From Blastococcus mobilis (GTDB lineage: Bacteria > Actinomycetota > Actinomycetes > Mycobacteriales > Geodermatophilaceae): a stretch of 64,000 nucleotides of DNA. The position numbers and the translations under genes were made by a program. Under the pieces are notes generated by a model. That model was not told the DNA's origin and made no database searches. It was given only the letters and a program-made list of their open reading frames with translations. Location: contig NZ_FZNO01000023.1 in assembly GCF_900188025.1 (NCBI RefSeq), positions 1 to 64,000 on the forward strand, read 5' to 3'. Of this stretch, positions 8,717 through 25,883 are shown piece by piece (position 1 is the first letter of the stretch; each line of letters begins with the position of its first letter).

Positions 8717-8790
8717 TGGGCCTGGGAGGACTTGAACCTCCGGCCTCATCCTTATCAGGGATGCGCTCTAACCATCTGAGCTACAGGCCC
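8717..8790 (-). tRNA. tRNA-Ile (anticodon GAT)
   Basis: Complete 74-nt cloverleaf on the minus strand: acceptor GGGCCTG/CAGGCCC plus A; D arm GCTC-AGATGGTTA-GAGC; anticodon stem CATCC/GGATG with loop CTGATAA giving GAT; T arm GGAGG-TTCAAGT-CCTCC. CCA is not encoded. It stands downstream of DUF3566 and gyrA, as in mycobacteria. Confidence 0.97.
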
Positions 8791-8906
8791 GTGAACCTCG
8801 AACAGCTTACCTGGAGGCGGCAGACGATCTGACGCCACCCCCGGATCGCGCCGAGTGGGCCCCGGAGGGGGTCCGGCGCAGGCGCGACTCCACGGCTCAG
8901 CTCACG

Positions 8907-8950
8907 CGGGGGACGGCTCGTGGCCGCGGTGTCGTCCGGAGGACGACGGT
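8907..8950 (+). repeat. Repeat family 2, copy 1 (after DUF3566)
   Basis: Contains GGACGGCTCGTGGCCGCGG followed by GTCGTCCGGAGGACGAC, the latter a 7-bp hairpin (GTCGTCC/GGACGAC, 3-nt loop). It ends a few bases from the DUF3566 stop and may serve as its terminator. Near-identical copies are at 34893-34940 and, inverted and more diverged, 23915-23957. Confidence 0.6.
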
Positions 8951-8953
8951 GTC

Positions 8954-9700
8954 CTAGTCGCGCTCGGAGAGCGTTACTTCCAGGCCGCCGACCAGGTCGG
9001 CGCAGAGGTTGTAGATGAACGTGCCGACCGTGCACAGCGCCGTCATCAGCACGATGTTGATCGCGCCGATGACCGCGGCACCCCAGAACACGACGCTCCA
9101 CGTGACGACGTCGCCGCCGTTCTCCGCCCCGGACGCCGAGCCGATCTGCCCGAACAGGTCGTTCAGGGTGTCGAAGACCCCGAGCGTGCTCAGCACGCCG
9201 TAGAGGATGCCGACGGCGACCATCCAGATGAAGAAGAGCGCGATCGACAGGACCAGCGAGATCTTGAGCGCCGACCAGGTGTCGATGTGGCGCAGCTGCA
9301 GCCGTGCCCGGCGCGGGCCACGACCGCCGGAACGCGACGGCGCACGCCCGGCGGTGCGCGCACCGGCGGCGCTGCCACCCTCGGCCCCGGCCGTCCCCGG
9401 CCCCGTTCCGGTCGACGGGGAGACGCCGGTGGACGGGGAGACGCCGGTCGACGGCGGCACGGGGGGAGCGCCCGCGGGGCCGCCGGTCGGCTGCCCGGTG
9501 GGGGCACCGGTCGGGGTGGCGGCCGTGGCCCCTGCCGGCGTGCTACCGATGGCAGGCGCCTGGGCGCGCTGGCTGCCCGTCGTGGGGATCGCCTGTGTCG
9601 CCGAGACCGGCGGAGCAACCGCGGGGGCCGTGCCGCTCGGCGCGGCGACGTCCCCGGAGGGGGACTCGGTGCGCACCGAACCCTGCGTCCGGTCGCTCAT
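8954..9700 (-). CDS. DUF3566 transmembrane protein
   Basis: A 248-residue membrane protein. Residues 1-130 are low-complexity, rich in Ala, Pro, Gly and Thr, with short near-repeats of GVSPSTG. The conserved DUF3566 domain covers the C-terminal ~115 residues: LRHIDTWSALKISLVLSIALFFIWMVAVGILYGVL (helix 1), an amphipathic stretch around FDTLNDLFGQIG, then VFWGAAVIGAINIVLMTALCTVGTFIYNLCADLVGGLEVTL (helix 2). It follows gyrA by 77 bp on the same strand, the conserved actinobacterial arrangement (Rv0007 in M. tuberculosis). Function is not established; its constant link to gyrA suggests co-transcription. GGGGAG with a short spacer precedes the ATG. Confidence 0.9.
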   Translation of the reverse strand: MSDRTQGSVRTESPSGDVAAPSGTAPAVAPPVSATQAIPTTGSQRAQAPAIGSTPAGATAATPTGAPTGQPTGGPAGAPPVPPSTGVSPSTGVSPSTGTGPGTAGAEGGSAAGARTAGRAPSRSGGRGPRRARLQLRHIDTWSALKISLVLSIALFFIWMVAVGILYGVLSTLGVFDTLNDLFGQIGSASGAENGGDVVTWSVVFWGAAVIGAINIVLMTALCTVGTFIYNLCADLVGGLEVTLSERD

Positions 9701-9777
9701 GCCAGTCTCCCCATCCCCGGGCGGCGCAGGCCGCTCCCCAGCGGGACCGGGCTGGTCCCGCTGCCATCTTCACCAGA

Positions 9778-12246
9778 TTAGGCGTCGGGCTCGTCGTTGT
9801 CCGTCGTACGGGCGATTGCCACGATCGTCACGTCCTCCGGCAAGTTCATGAGCTTGACACCCATCGTTGCCCGGTCCTTGTTGTGCCGGACGCCGTTGAC
9901 CGGCGTCCGGATGACGCCACCCCCCGAGGTGATGGCGTACAGCTCGTCGCCGAGGGTCACGGCCAGGGCCCCGACCAGCGCACCCTTGCGGGCCTTCGGG
10001 TCGGCGGTGAGCACGCCCTTCCCGCCGCGCCCCTGGTTCGGGTAGTTCTCGATGCCCGTGCGCTTGGCGAAGCCGCGCTCCGTGGCGACGAGGACGTCGA
10101 CGCCCTCCTGCACGACCATCATCGACAGCAGCCGGTCGTCGTCGCTCAGCGAGATGCCACGCACGCCCTCGGTGGCCCGGCCCATGGGGCGAAGCGCGGT
10201 GTCGTCGGCCTTGAACCGGATGGACATGGCCTTGCGGGTGACCAGGAGCAGGTCGGACTCGTCGTCGATCAGCGCCGCGCCGACGAGCTCGTCCCCGTCC
10301 CGCAGGTTGATCGCGATGACGCCGCCCTGGCGCGGGGAGTCGAAGTCGGTCAGCCGGGTCTTCTTGACCTGCCCCTTCCCGGTCGCCAGCACCAGGTACG
10401 GCGCGACCGAGTAGTCCTTGATCTGCATGACCTGGGCGATCCGCTCGTCCGGCTGGAACGCGAGGATGTTCGCCACGTGCGCGCCCCGGGCGGTGCGGTT
10501 GGCCTCGGGCAGCTCGTAGGCCTTGGCCCGGTAGACCCGGCCCTTGTTCGTGAAGAACAGGATCCAGTCGTGGGTGGAGCCCACGAAGAAGTGGTCGACG
10601 ATGTCGTCCTGCTTCAGGGTCGCGCCCATCACGCCCTTGCCGCCACGGCGCTGCGAGCGGTAGAGGTCGCTCTTGGTCCGCTTCGCGTAGCCGGTGCGGG
10701 TGATGGTGACGACGACCTCCTCCTCCGCGATGAGGTCCTCCATCGACACGTCGCCCTCGTTCGCCACGAACTTGGTGCGGCGGTCGTCGCCGTACTTCTC
10801 GACGATGTCGGCGAGCTCGTCCTTGATGATCTGCCGCTGCCGCGCCGGGTTGGCGAGGATGTCCTGCAGGTCGGCGATGCGGGCCTCGATCTCGGCCAGC
10901 TCGTCCATGATCCGCTGGCGCTCGAGGGCGGCCAGCCGGCGCAGCTGCAGGTCCAGGATTGCCGTCGCCTGGATCTCGTCGACGTCGAGCAGCGCCATCA
11001 GCCCGGCGCGCGCCTCGTCGGCCGACGGGCTGCGGCGGATGAGCGCGATGACCTCGTCGAGGTGGTCGAGAGCCTTGGCGTAGCCGCGCAGGATGTGCGC
11101 GCGCTCCTCGGCCTTGCGCAGGCGGTACCGCGTGCGCCGCTGGATGACCTCGATCTGGTGGTTGACGTACTCGCGCACGAGCTCGTCGAGGCGCAGCGTC
11201 CGCGGGACGCCGTCGACGATCGACAGCATGTTGCAGCCGAAGGTCGTCTGCAGCTGGGTGTGCTTGTAGAGGTTGTTCAGCACGACCTTGGCGACGGCGT
11301 CGCGGCGCAGCGTAAACACCAGCCGGCGGCCGACGCGGTCGCTGGACTCGTCGGCGATCTCGCTGATGCCCTGCAGCCGGCCGTCCTTGATCGACTCGGC
11401 GATCGACTCGGCCAGGTTGTCCGGGTTGACCTGGTAGGGCAGCTCGGTGACGACCAGCTGCACCCGACCCTTGGTGTCCTCCTCGACGGTGACCACGGCG
11501 CGCATGCGCACCGAGCCCCGGCCGGTGCGGTAGGCGTCCTCGATGCCCTCGCGGCCGACGATCAGGCCGTGCGTCGGGAAGTCGGGGCCCTTGATCCGCT
11601 CCATGCACGCAGTGAGCGCCTCCTCGGCCTCCGCGTCGGGGTGGTCGAGCATCCAGAACACCGCCTCGGCGACCTCGCGGAGGTTGTGCGGCGGCATGTT
11701 GGTTGCCATGCCGACGGCGATGCCGGCGGAGCCGTTGATCAGCAGGTTGGGGATGCGCCCGGGCAGGACCAGGGGCTCCTGGTTCTTGCCGTCGTAGTTG
11801 GGCTGGAAGTCGACGGTGTCCTCGTCGATGTTGGCCAGCATCTCCATGGCCAGCGGCGTGAGCCGGGCCTCGGTGTACCGCATCGCCGCGGCCGGGTCGT
11901 TGCCCGGCGATCCGAAGTTGCCCTGCCCGTCGACCAGCGGGTAGCGCATGGCCCAGGGCTGGGCCAGCCGCACCAGCGCGTCGTAGATCGAGCTGTCGCC
12001 GTGCGGGTGGTAGTTACCCATCACCTCACCGACGACGCGGGCGCACTTGACGTAGCTGCGGTCGGGGCGGAAGCCCTGGTCGAACATCGCGTACAGGACG
12101 CGGCGGTGCACCGGCTTGAGGCCGTCGCGGACCTCGGGCAGCGCCCGGCCCACGATGACGCTCATCGCGTAGTCGATGTAGCTGCGCTGCATCTCCTGCT
12201 GGAGGTCGACCGGCTCGACGCGGTCGCGGAAGGGGGTCTCCGTCAC
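9778..12246 (-). CDS. gyrA: DNA gyrase subunit A
   Basis: An 822-residue breakage-reunion subunit of DNA gyrase, acting as A2B2 to introduce negative supercoils. Active-site Tyr124 is in [10 protein letters not shown]. The quinolone-resistance region reads [15 protein letters not shown], with Ser85 and Asp89 at the positions where resistance changes arise, so the sequence looks wild type and sensitive. The C-terminal DNA-wrapping domain includes the GyrA box QRRGGKG near 515 and beta-propeller blades to the end. A GTG start has GGAG 9 nt upstream. It lies 102 bp downstream of gyrB; that gap holds a hairpin repeat and a near-DnaA box (GGTGGACAA, 12277-12285). Confidence 0.98.
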   Translation of the reverse strand: MTETPFRDRVEPVDLQQEMQRSYIDYAMSVIVGRALPEVRDGLKPVHRRVLYAMFDQGFRPDRSYVKCARVVGEVMGNYHPHGDSSIYDALVRLAQPWAMRYPLVDGQGNFGSPGNDPAAAMRYTEARLTPLAMEMLANIDEDTVDFQPNYDGKNQEPLVLPGRIPNLLINGSAGIAVGMATNMPPHNLREVAEAVFWMLDHPDAEAEEALTACMERIKGPDFPTHGLIVGREGIEDAYRTGRGSVRMRAVVTVEEDTKGRVQLVVTELPYQVNPDNLAESIAESIKDGRLQGISEIADESSDRVGRRLVFTLRRDAVAKVVLNNLYKHTQLQTTFGCNMLSIVDGVPRTLRLDELVREYVNHQIEVIQRRTRYRLRKAEERAHILRGYAKALDHLDEVIALIRRSPSADEARAGLMALLDVDEIQATAILDLQLRRLAALERQRIMDELAEIEARIADLQDILANPARQRQIIKDELADIVEKYGDDRRTKFVANEGDVSMEDLIAEEEVVVTITRTGYAKRTKSDLYRSQRRGGKGVMGATLKQDDIVDHFFVGSTHDWILFFTNKGRVYRAKAYELPEANRTARGAHVANILAFQPDERIAQVMQIKDYSVAPYLVLATGKGQVKKTRLTDFDSPRQGGVIAINLRDGDELVGAALIDDESDLLLVTRKAMSIRFKADDTALRPMGRATEGVRGISLSDDDRLLSMMVVQEGVDVLVATERGFAKRTGIENYPNQGRGGKGVLTADPKARKGALVGALAVTLGDELYAITSGGGVIRTPVNGVRHNKDRATMGVKLMNLPEDVTIVAIARTTDNDEPDA

Positions 12247-12290
12247 GGTTCAGGTCTCCACAGGTCGGTGCACAGAGGTGGACAATCGAA

Positions 12291-12347
12291 GGACCCCTTG
12301 CTCCCCACCACTCGCACGCTCGCGGCGGGTCCCTGCAAGGGGCCGGG
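12291..12347 (+). repeat. Hairpin repeat family 1, copy A (gyrB-gyrA)
   Basis: Outer arms CCCCTTGC (12294-12301) and GCAAGGGG (12335-12342) pair perfectly. Between them is the family core: CCCCACC, then the near-palindrome CTCGCACGCTCGCGG, then CGGGTCCCT. It starts with the family's GAAGGACC. It sits directly after the gyrB stop but points the opposite way to the gene. A terminator or attenuator between gyrB and gyrA is possible. Confidence 0.75.
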
Positions 12348-12348
12348 A

Positions 12349-18077
<5,729 letters not shown>

Positions 18078-18100
<23 letters not shown>

Positions 18101-19037
18101 CGACGATCGCGGTCAGCAGCCGGCTGTGGTGCTCGATCAGCTGGGGACGGTGGCCGTCGAGCCGGACCGCGGCGAGGTGGCCGGCACCGGTCCAGAACTC
18201 GTCACCGTCGTCGGTGCCCAGCAGCAGCCCCTGCACCGCCGGGTCCTGGACCAGGCGACGTACCTGGGGCCCGTCCTCGGCGGCGAGGAGTTGCCAGCGG
18301 CTGTCGAACGCCTCGTTCCCGCTGACCACCGGGAGCAGACCGCCGGTGCGGTGCTTCCACAGCCGCGTCGGGGAGAGCCGGAACGTCGGCACGGCGCCCA
18401 GCATCGGCGCCGCGGTGATCGCGTACTTCGCCACCCACTGGCGGCCCACCGGATAGACGACGTCGAAGGCGACGAGCTCCACCGCACCCGCCCGGCCGCG
18501 CAGCACCCCGGCCGGCCGCGCCTCCTTGCCCGGCCGCACCGGCGCGGTCTCCAGCAGGCCCGTCAGGACGGCGTCCTCGGGACCGCTGCCGTCGGTGATC
18601 GTCCAGCCGTGCTGCAACGCCCAGCTCTGCGCCCCGAGCGGGTCGCCCTCGTAGGTGAACGCCCGCTCCATCTCCGGATCCCGGGCCGTCTGCCGGGAGC
18701 CGAACAGGCCGCCGCGCGGCCGGTCGGGGGCGGAACCCGGAGGGGGCCCGGGGGGCGGGGAAGCGGGGGGCGGGGAAGCGGGGGGCGTCCAGGACGGGTC
18801 GACCTCCGGTGACCGATCGCGGTCAGGGGAAGCCGTCGGCAGGTCCCAGCCCGGCGGCCGCCAGGTCTCGCGGTCGGAGGTCTGGTCGCTGTCCCTGGGT
18901 CGCTTCCTGCGGTCGGCGATGTTGGGCTCGACCCCGTCCTGCTCGCCGCCCAGGTGGGCCGGTTCCTGCCAGTGGCTGCCGTCGTCGCGGCGGCCCTGGA
19001 AGGCGTCGTCGGGGTCGGGGTCGCGCGGGCTGCTCAT
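18078..19037 (-). CDS. Uncharacterised protein with proline-rich N-terminus
   Basis: A 319-residue protein I do not recognise. The first ~140 residues are hydrophilic and disordered-looking, charged then proline-rich (SPPPASPPPGPPPG). Residues about 150-319 look globular: ERAFTYEGDPLGAQSWALQHGW, GAVELVAFDVVYPVGRQWVAKY, VPTFRLSPTRLWKHRTGG, and FDSRWQLLAAEDGPQVRRL. No signal peptide or membrane helix is seen. The ATG at 19037 is preceded by GAGAGG; an upstream in-frame start at 19142 would overlap the DUF721 gene. It lies between DUF721 and the exporter on the same strand, probably one operon. Confidence 0.75.
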
Positions 19038-19062
19038 CGCTGCCTCTCGATCATGGGGCGTC

Positions 19063-19563
19063 CTATCCGTACGTGTCGCGCGGTCCCCGCCCACGCACCG
19101 AGCGTGGGCCCTTCTTCCAGCTGGGGGCCGTCGGTCCGACAACGCGCAGCCGGGTCACGACGTCCCCGCCGACCTGGGCACGCAGCTTGCCGAGGATCGA
19201 CGGTGCCAGCAGCCGCAGCTGGGTGGCCCAGGCGGTGGACTCCGCCACGATCAACAGCTCGCCCTCGGTGAGCGTCTCCGGGCGGCAGTGCTCGGCGATG
19301 TCGGGCCCGACGAGCGCCGACCAGCGCCCGAACACGGCACCGACCCGGGTGCGCTCGGCCCAGTCCTGCTCCGTCACCAGCGAGTCGACCAGCCGGCCGA
19401 GGGGCTGCGGGTCGTCGGCGCCGGGCCCGGCGCCGGTCCATGTCCGGCGCGGGCCGGCGATACGACGCCGGGTGGGTTGCGGGCGCGCGGCCGAGGCCGC
19501 CCGCGCCGCCTCCAGCGCAGCTCGGGCGATGTCACTGGGCCGTGCGGGCCGCTCGTCGGTCAC
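19063..19563 (-). CDS. DUF721 protein, DciA-like helicase loader
   Basis: A 166-residue protein. The DUF721 domain (about 55-150) carries the family signature: [46 protein letters not shown], then [20 protein letters not shown]. In bacteria lacking DnaC/DnaI, DUF721 proteins named DciA load the DnaB helicase; this is established in other actinobacteria and proteobacteria and inferred here. The N-terminus is Ala/Arg-rich and basic. The GTG start overlaps the recF stop by 4 bp. Position after recF matches Rv0004 in mycobacteria. Confidence 0.9.
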   Translation of the reverse strand: MTDERPARPSDIARAALEAARAASAARPQPTRRRIAGPRRTWTGAGPGADDPQPLGRLVDSLVTEQDWAERTRVGAVFGRWSALVGPDIAEHCRPETLTEGELLIVAESTAWATQLRLLAPSILGKLRAQVGGDVVTRLRVVGPTAPSWKKGPRSVRGRGPRDTYG

Positions 19564-20738
19564 GGCACCCTCTCCTCACCCACCGGGACCGCGTCCTTGA
19601 CCATGACGGCGAAGCCGTCGGCGACCTCGACACGGGCACCGCGCAGCTCGGCAGGCACGTCCTCGAGCACCGCCGCGGTGATCAGCGTCTGCTCGGCCGA
19701 ACGGGCAACAGCGGCCAGCGCCGCGCGTCGCTCGGCGTCGAGGGTCGCGAAGACGTCGTCCAGGATCAGGATGGGGTCCTCGCCCTCACCTCTCAAGAGG
19801 GCGAACGTGGCCAGCTTCAGCGCCAGCGCCAGCGACCAGGACTCGCCGTGGCTGGCGAACCCCTTGGCCGGTGCGGGCCCCAGATGGATGACCAGGTCGT
19901 CGCGGTGCGGCCCGACCAGCGTCATCCCCCGGTCCAGCTCGTCCGCCCGCCGCTCGGCGACCCGCTGCTGCATCGCCGCAGTCAGCTCCTCGGCCGAGCA
20001 CACCCGGGCCCCGGGGGACACGGCGGCGCCGTCCCCGGCGAGAGGGACGGTGGCGGAGTAGCCCAGCCCGGCCGGCGCGGCCCCCTCGCCGGCGACGTCG
20101 GCGTAGGCCTGCGCCATGTGCGGCGCGAGGTCGGCGATCAGCTGCAGCCGGGCGGCCAGGAGCTGCCCGCCCAGGTCGGTCAGGTGACCGTCCCAGACGT
20201 CGAGGGTCTCGATCGCCTTGCCGCGAGCCAGGCGCGCGGTCTTCAGCAGGGCGTTGCGCTGCTTGAGCACCCGGTCGTAGTCGGCCCGCACCCCGGCCAG
20301 CCGCGGCATGCGGGTCACCAGCAGATCGTCGAGGAAGCGGCGCCGCTCGGTGGGGTCGCCCCGGACCAGAGCCAGGTCCTCCGGGGCGAACAGCACCGTG
20401 CGGACGAGGCCCAGCAGCTCACGTGGGCGTGGCAGCGGGTTGCGGTTGATCCGCACCCGGTTGGACCGGCCCGGATTGATCTCGATCTCGACCAGCAGCT
20501 CGCGGTCACCGCGCCGCAGCGCAGCCCGCACCACCGCCTGCGGATCGCCGTGGCGCACCATCGGCGCGTCGCCGGCGACCCGGTGGCTGCTCATCGTCGC
20601 GAGGTAGCCGACGGCCTCGACGAGGTTGGTCTTGCCCTCGCCGTTGCGGCCCACGAACACCGTGGGCCCCGGGCCCAGGGCGAGATCCACCCGCTCCCAG
20701 CTGCGGAACGACCCGAGCTGCAGATGCCGGACGTACAT
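19560..20738 (-). CDS. recF: DNA replication and repair protein RecF
   Basis: A 392-residue SMC-like ATPase that with RecO and RecR loads RecA at single-strand gaps. Walker A is [17 protein letters not shown] near 30. The signature and Walker B regions are [15 protein letters not shown] and [17 protein letters not shown] near 330. The typical start, [19 protein letters not shown], confirms the N-terminus. It is in the usual dnaN-gnd-recF-DUF721 order and is coupled to DUF721 downstream. No clear ribosome binding site precedes the ATG. Confidence 0.97.
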   Translation of the reverse strand: MYVRHLQLGSFRSWERVDLALGPGPTVFVGRNGEGKTNLVEAVGYLATMSSHRVAGDAPMVRHGDPQAVVRAALRRGDRELLVEIEINPGRSNRVRINRNPLPRPRELLGLVRTVLFAPEDLALVRGDPTERRRFLDDLLVTRMPRLAGVRADYDRVLKQRNALLKTARLARGKAIETLDVWDGHLTDLGGQLLAARLQLIADLAPHMAQAYADVAGEGAAPAGLGYSATVPLAGDGAAVSPGARVCSAEELTAAMQQRVAERRADELDRGMTLVGPHRDDLVIHLGPAPAKGFASHGESWSLALALKLATFALLRGEGEDPILILDDVFATLDAERRAALAAVARSAEQTLITAAVLEDVPAELRGARVEVADGFAVMVKDAVPVGEERVP

Positions 20739-20807
20739 GTCAGCAACGGCCGCCCTTCAGGGCAGGCCGTGTCCGGGGCACCGCCCCGAGCCTGCGAGGG
20801 GTCTTGA

Positions 20808-20908
20808 GGCCTCGGTGCAGGGTCCCACCGCGAACTTGCGAGTGGTGGGGGGCAGCGAGGTCCTTCAGGGGGTCCTTCCCCGAGGCGTGGGGGGAAGGGT
20901 GGTCCTCT
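20808..20908 (-). repeat. Hairpin repeat family 1, copy C with extra hairpin
   Basis: Lies between gnd and recF. The main hairpin has arms CCTCGGTGC (20810-20818) and GCAGCGAGG (20852-20860) with one internal mismatch, around the core CACCACTCGCAAGTTCGCGG on the minus strand. Between it and the gnd stop is a smaller hairpin, CCTTCCCC (20874-20881) with GGGGAAGG (20891-20898). Further family-like sequence continues to about 20764, so this looks like a tandem of partial copies. Confidence 0.7.
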
Positions 20909-20909
20909 T

Positions 20910-21842
<933 letters not shown>

Positions 21843-21903
21843 GACGGCGTCCCCTCTCAGCGTTCCCTCGGAAGTCGGTGCTTCATCGTGCTCGTAGTTC
21901 CCC

Positions 21904-21963
21904 GGCCCTGCTGCAGGGGCCCGCCGCGAGCCTGCGAGCGGTGGGGGGCAGCAGGGTCCTCTT
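21904..21963 (-). repeat. Hairpin repeat family 1, copy D (after dnaN)
   Basis: Starts at the dnaN stop with AAGAGGACC on the minus strand. Outer arms CCCTGCTGC (21906-21914) and GCAGCAGGG (21948-21956) are perfectly complementary, around the core CACCGCTCGCAGGCTCGCGG. This is the cleanest copy in the window. Confidence 0.85.
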
Positions 21964-23118
21964 TCAGCCGGGCAGCCGTACCGGCATGATCAGGTAGCGG
22001 TAGCTCCCGCTGCGCTCGGCCGGGCGGTCGTCGTCGTCGGCCGCCGGCTCGTCGACGCCGGAGAGCACGGCGGGCTTCAGCGGGCTGGTGAAGTCCATGC
22101 GGGCCCGCTCGGTGTGCACGGCGGCCAGTCCGTCGAGCAGGAACGTCGGATTGAAGCCGATGGTCAGCGGCTCGCCGTCGAACTCGACGTCGCAGCGCTC
22201 CTCGGCCTGCCCCTCCTCGTCGGTCCCGCCCGCGCGCAGGGTGACCTGACCCGGGGTGAACTCGCACCGCAGCGGGGTGCCGCGCTCGGCGACGAGGGCC
22301 ACGCGCTTCGCGGCGTCGGTGAACAGGCCCACGGGAAGCGTCGCGTGCGAGTTCGACTCGTTCGGCATGATCGCGCGGTACTTCACGAACTCCGCATCGA
22401 GGAGCCGGGTCGTGGTCTGCCGGTCCTTGCCCGACAGGCCCAGGATGCCCTCACCGGAGCTGCCCGAGGACAGGGAGAGCACGATCTCCGGCCCGCTCGT
22501 CAGCGTCTTCGCCGCGTCGGCGAGCGTCCGCGCCGGCACGAGCACCGCGGCGGACACCCCCGAGGTCTCCGGGCGCCACGCGAATTCGCGCACGGCCAGC
22601 CGGTAGCGGTCGGTGGCCGCCAGGGTGATCAGGTCGTCCTCGATCTCCAAGCGCACGCCGGTGAGCATCGGGAGGGTGTCGTCGCGACCGGCGGCGACCG
22701 CGACCTGTCCGACCGCCTCGGCGAACACGTCGCTGTCGACGAGGCCGGCCGACGAGGGCATCGACGGCAGAGACGGATAGTCCTCGACCGGCAGGGTCGG
22801 AAGGCTGAACCGTGCGTTGCCGCAGGTGATGGCCAGCCGGGGGCCCTCGGCGGTGATGTCCACCGGGTGCGGCGGGAGGGCGCGGGTGATCTCGGCCAGC
22901 AGGCGGCCGGGCACCAGGACGCGACCGCTCTCGGTGGCCTGCACGTCGACCTCCGCTCGTGCGGACACCTCGTAGTCGAAGCCGGAGACCGACAGCTGGT
23001 TCCCCTCGATCTCGAGGAGGATCCCGGCCAGGACCGGTACCGACGGCCGCGGCGGCAGGCTGCGCGCCGTCCATGCGACGGCGTCGGCGAGCACCTCACG
23101 TGCCACCCGGAACTTCAT
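21964..23118 (-). CDS. dnaN: DNA polymerase III sliding clamp (beta)
   Basis: A 384-residue ring-forming processivity clamp for the replicative polymerase. The three beta-clamp domains are visible: MKFRVAREVLADAVAWTARSL with LEIEGNQLSVSGFDYEVSARA, then FAEAVGQVAVAAGRDDTLPMLTGVRLEI and TDRYRLAVREFAW, and the C-terminal domain ending YRYLIMPVRLPG, which forms the partner-binding pocket. The ATG at 23118 matches the family start; a GTG 12 bp upstream is a weaker alternative. Lies downstream of oriC on the same strand as dnaA. Confidence 0.97.
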   Translation of the reverse strand: MKFRVAREVLADAVAWTARSLPPRPSVPVLAGILLEIEGNQLSVSGFDYEVSARAEVDVQATESGRVLVPGRLLAEITRALPPHPVDITAEGPRLAITCGNARFSLPTLPVEDYPSLPSMPSSAGLVDSDVFAEAVGQVAVAAGRDDTLPMLTGVRLEIEDDLITLAATDRYRLAVREFAWRPETSGVSAAVLVPARTLADAAKTLTSGPEIVLSLSSGSSGEGILGLSGKDRQTTTRLLDAEFVKYRAIMPNESNSHATLPVGLFTDAAKRVALVAERGTPLRCEFTPGQVTLRAGGTDEEGQAEERCDVEFDGEPLTIGFNPTFLLDGLAAVHTERARMDFTSPLKPAVLSGVDEPAADDDDRPAERSGSYRYLIMPVRLPG

Positions 23119-23888
23119 CTCTCGACCCACCCCAGCTCTGCGTGCCGCCCCTCTCGCGGGGACGGCTCCTCATGGACCCGGCAACTGGGCGCAGGTGCGC
23201 CCGGCGTCGGTGCGGTGTTCATCGTGCCTGCTGGAGTCCCCCGGGGGGAAACCCCGTCCCTCGATGAGCTGGTCCTCCCCCTTCCCGGGCAGCACGGCGA
23301 GCTCGATCCGGTGCCCGGATCCGTTCCTCGCTGCGCTCCTCCTGGGGCTCCCAGGAGCAGCGTCCCCACCCAGAGTGGGGTTCGAGAAACTCCGAGATAA
23401 CTCCCTCATCCTCGTCATCACGGGTGTGGATGTTGGGGATCGGGCTCGTTCGTGCTGGTCAGCGGCCGGTTCGCCCTGTTGGCCTCTTGTGGGTGGTCAG
23501 CGTCCTCCTGTTGTCGACACGTGGACATCTCGACGGCTGTGCACCGTCGCCTCGCCGTGTCCACCCTGTGTCCCCTGTGTCTCCCGGCTGCATCCCCAGG
23601 TCGTGCCCAGGTCCCGGGGGCGACCGCCCACCGGGATCGCGGCCGATCGGCGGGCGCGGCAGCATCGCTGCAGGTCAGCGGCCTGTCACGACCGTCGACC
23701 CGGGGTGCGGGGCACGGTTCGCGGGCCGAAGTCCGATGACCGGCCGTGACCCGCCGGGCACGGGATCTCCCCAGCCTGTGCACATTCCTGGGGACAACTT
23801 CTCGATGAGTCGATGACGGTCACCGGTCGGACACCGGTGGCTACCGCGTTCGTCGAGGGCACTGCCTGTGTCGACATCTGTCCACCGC

Positions 23889-23897
23889 TGTGGACAA
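23889..23897 (-). promoter_or_regulatory. Exact DnaA box in oriC
   Basis: TGTGGACAA on the plus strand, reading TTGTCCACA on the minus strand, which is the consensus DnaA box of high-GC actinobacteria. A degenerate box follows 13 bp later (TGGGACAAC). Confidence 0.75.
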
Positions 23898-23914
23898 CTC
23901 CTGGGACAACAACC

Positions 23915-23957
23915 CTGTCGTCCTCCGGACGGCCCCGCGGCCAATGGCCGTCCCGCA
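23915..23957 (-). repeat. Repeat family 2, copy 3, inverted (oriC-dnaA)
   Basis: On the plus strand GTCGTCCTCCGGACG followed by CCCCGCGGCCAATGGCCGTCC. Aligned with the inverse of copy 1 it keeps GTCGTCCTCCGGACG, CCGCGGCCA and CCGTCCC with only a few changes. Confidence 0.5.
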
Positions 23958-24067
23958 GGCCGTTGAGCCGTTGAGTCGCGCCTGCGCGGACCCTCCGGGC
24001 CCACTCGGCACGACAGGTGCCGTCCCCGACCCGCTCGGAGCCACTACCCCCGACCGGTGCGGTCCGG

Positions 24068-24125
24068 ACGGCCCCGTCCAGGGAACCGCCCCGAGCGCGC
24101 GAGGGGTGGGGAGGGCGGGGTCCTT
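24068..24125 (-). repeat. Hairpin repeat family 1, copy E (after dnaA)
   Basis: Begins at the dnaA stop with AAGGACCCC on the minus strand. The outer stem CCCCG/CGGGG is short and the centre (CCCCTCGCGCGCTCGGGG) is itself a hairpin. A diverged member of the family. Confidence 0.6.
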
Positions 24126-25883
24126 CTACTGCCGAGCGCGGCTCTTGATGCGGGCGGTGAGCTCGGTGACCTGCGTGTACGTCGCGCGGCGCTCGCTCAT
24201 CAGGTTGGTGATCTTCTTGACCGCGTGCATGACCGTGGTGTGGTCCTTGCCGCCGAAGGAGGCGCCGATCCGCGGCAGGGAGAGCTCGGTGAGCTCCCGG
24301 CACAGGTACATGGCGATCTGCCGGGCGTTGACGAGGGTCCGGCTGCGGTTGGATCCCTGCAGCTCCTCCATCGTCACGGAGAAGTACTCCGCGGTCGCGG
24401 CCATGATGATCGCCGCGGTGATCTGCGGACCCTGCTCGTCGCTGATCAGGTCCTTGAGCACCAGCTCGGCGAGCGGCAGGTCGACCTGCTGCTTGTTGAG
24501 GCTGGCGAACGCCGTGACCCGGATCAGCGCGCCCTCCAGCTCGCGGATGTTGGTCTGCACCTTGCTGGCGATGAACTCCAGCACCGCGTCGGGCACCTGC
24601 AGGCGCTCGCCCCACGCCTTCTTCCGGAGGATCGCGATACGGGTCTCGAGGTCGGGCGCCTGGACGTCGGTGATCAGACCCCACTCGAACCGGGTGCGGA
24701 GCCGGTCCTCCAGCGTCGTCAGCTTCTTCGGCGCCCGGTCGGAGGTGATCACGATCTGCTTGCTGGCGTTGTGCAGCGTGTTGAACGTGTGGAAGAACTC
24801 CTCCTGCGTGCGCTCGGCCCGCTCGAGGAACTGGATGTCGTCGATCAGCAGGAAGTCGATGTCCCGGTAGCGACGGCGGAAGTCCTCGGCCCGGCCCGAG
24901 TGCACCAGGTTGATGAACTCGTTGGTGAACTCCTCGGTGCTGACGTAGCGCACCTTCACGTTCGGGAACATCCGCGCCGCGTAGTGCCCGATGGCGTGCA
25001 GCAGGTGGGTCTTCCCCAGCCCGGACTCCCCGTAGATGAACAGCGGGTTGTAGGCCCGGGCCGGCGCTTCCGCGACGGCCACGGCCGCGGCATGGGCGAA
25101 CCGGTTGCTGTTGCCGATGACGAAACTGTCGAAGACGTACTTGGCGTTCAACCCGGGAGTCAACCCGGCCGGGCGGCCCGACTCCGGACGGCGTCCCCGG
25201 CCCGTCCCACCACCGGTGGCCCGGCCGCGCTGCTCCGCTGCAGGACCGTCGAGGTCGAAGGGCAGGACGTCGGCCGACCGGCCGTCGTCGGAACCGCCCC
25301 AGTCGCGGCCGGTGCCCGGTTCGGCGCCCCACGTCGTGGTCGCCCAGTCCTCGGGTGCCCCGCGGTCGACCGGCGCGCGGTCGGGCGGGCGCAGCTCGCG
25401 CACCTCGGGGTCGACCCGGGCGGTCACCTCGTCCGAGGATTCCCGATCCCAGGGCGCGGATCGGACCGCGTCGGTCCGGACGCCGAATGCGCTGCGCCCG
25501 TCGTCGGCGCGGTCGCGGCTGGCGCGGTCCTCCTCGGCGCGCCGTGCTTCCAGCGCTGCCTCGGCCGCCGACCACGGACGGCGGGTCGGCCCCTCGTCGC
25601 GGGACTCGGGCGCCGACTCCGGTGGCGAGTCCTCCAGCTGCACGGCGACGCGGATGTCGCGACCGAACTGCTCGGACAGCGCCTCGGCCAGCACCCGGCG
25701 CATGCGCGACTCGAGCACGGTCTGGGTGAACTCGTTGGGAGCAGCGAGAACGGCGGTGTCCTCCACCAGGCCCAGTGGGCGGGTGAGGTTGAGCATCGCG
25801 TTCTGCTGAGGGGACAGGCTCGTCGCCAGCCGCTCGCGGATCTGGTCCCAGACGGTCGCCAGGTCCAGCGTGGCATCGGCCAT
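24126..25883 (-). CDS. dnaA: Chromosomal replication initiator DnaA
   Basis: A 585-residue AAA+ initiator that binds DnaA boxes and opens oriC. Domain I (about 1-90) begins [19 protein letters not shown]. Domain II (about 95-250) is a long, charged, variable linker, typical of actinobacteria. Domain III has Walker [16 protein letters not shown], Walker [25 protein letters not shown] and sensor motifs. Domain IV ends with the DnaA-box recognition signature [18 protein letters not shown]. The frame is open upstream, but GGGAGG ten bases before the ATG at 25883 fixes the start. DnaA-box-like sequences at 26002-26042 upstream suggest autoregulation. Confidence 0.98.
   Translation of the reverse strand: MADATLDLATVWDQIRERLATSLSPQQNAMLNLTRPLGLVEDTAVLAAPNEFTQTVLESRMRRVLAEALSEQFGRDIRVAVQLEDSPPESAPESRDEGPTRRPWSAAEAALEARRAEEDRASRDRADDGRSAFGVRTDAVRSAPWDRESSDEVTARVDPEVRELRPPDRAPVDRGAPEDWATTTWGAEPGTGRDWGGSDDGRSADVLPFDLDGPAAEQRGRATGGGTGRGRRPESGRPAGLTPGLNAKYVFDSFVIGNSNRFAHAAAVAVAEAPARAYNPLFIYGESGLGKTHLLHAIGHYAARMFPNVKVRYVSTEEFTNEFINLVHSGRAEDFRRRYRDIDFLLIDDIQFLERAERTQEEFFHTFNTLHNASKQIVITSDRAPKKLTTLEDRLRTRFEWGLITDVQAPDLETRIAILRKKAWGERLQVPDAVLEFIASKVQTNIRELEGALIRVTAFASLNKQQVDLPLAELVLKDLISDEQGPQITAAIIMAATAEYFSVTMEELQGSNRSRTLVNARQIAMYLCRELTELSLPRIGASFGGKDHTTVMHAVKKITNLMSERRATYTQVTELTARIKSRARQ

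Larger units (their letters stand above)
23119..24125. other. Probable chromosomal origin region (oriC) between dnaA and dnaN
   Basis: About 1 kb with no convincing gene between dnaN and dnaA, the position of oriC in actinobacteria. It is rich in short TGTCCAC/GTGGACA motifs. An exact actinobacterial DnaA box (TTGTCCACA, minus strand) lies at 23889-23897. One-mismatch forms include TTGTCGACA at 23511-23519, and looser ones occur at 23425-23433, 23557-23565, 23790-23800 and 23878-23886. No strongly AT-rich unwinding element is obvious to the eye. The end nearest dnaA holds a copy of repeat family 2 and one of family 1. Confidence 0.8.
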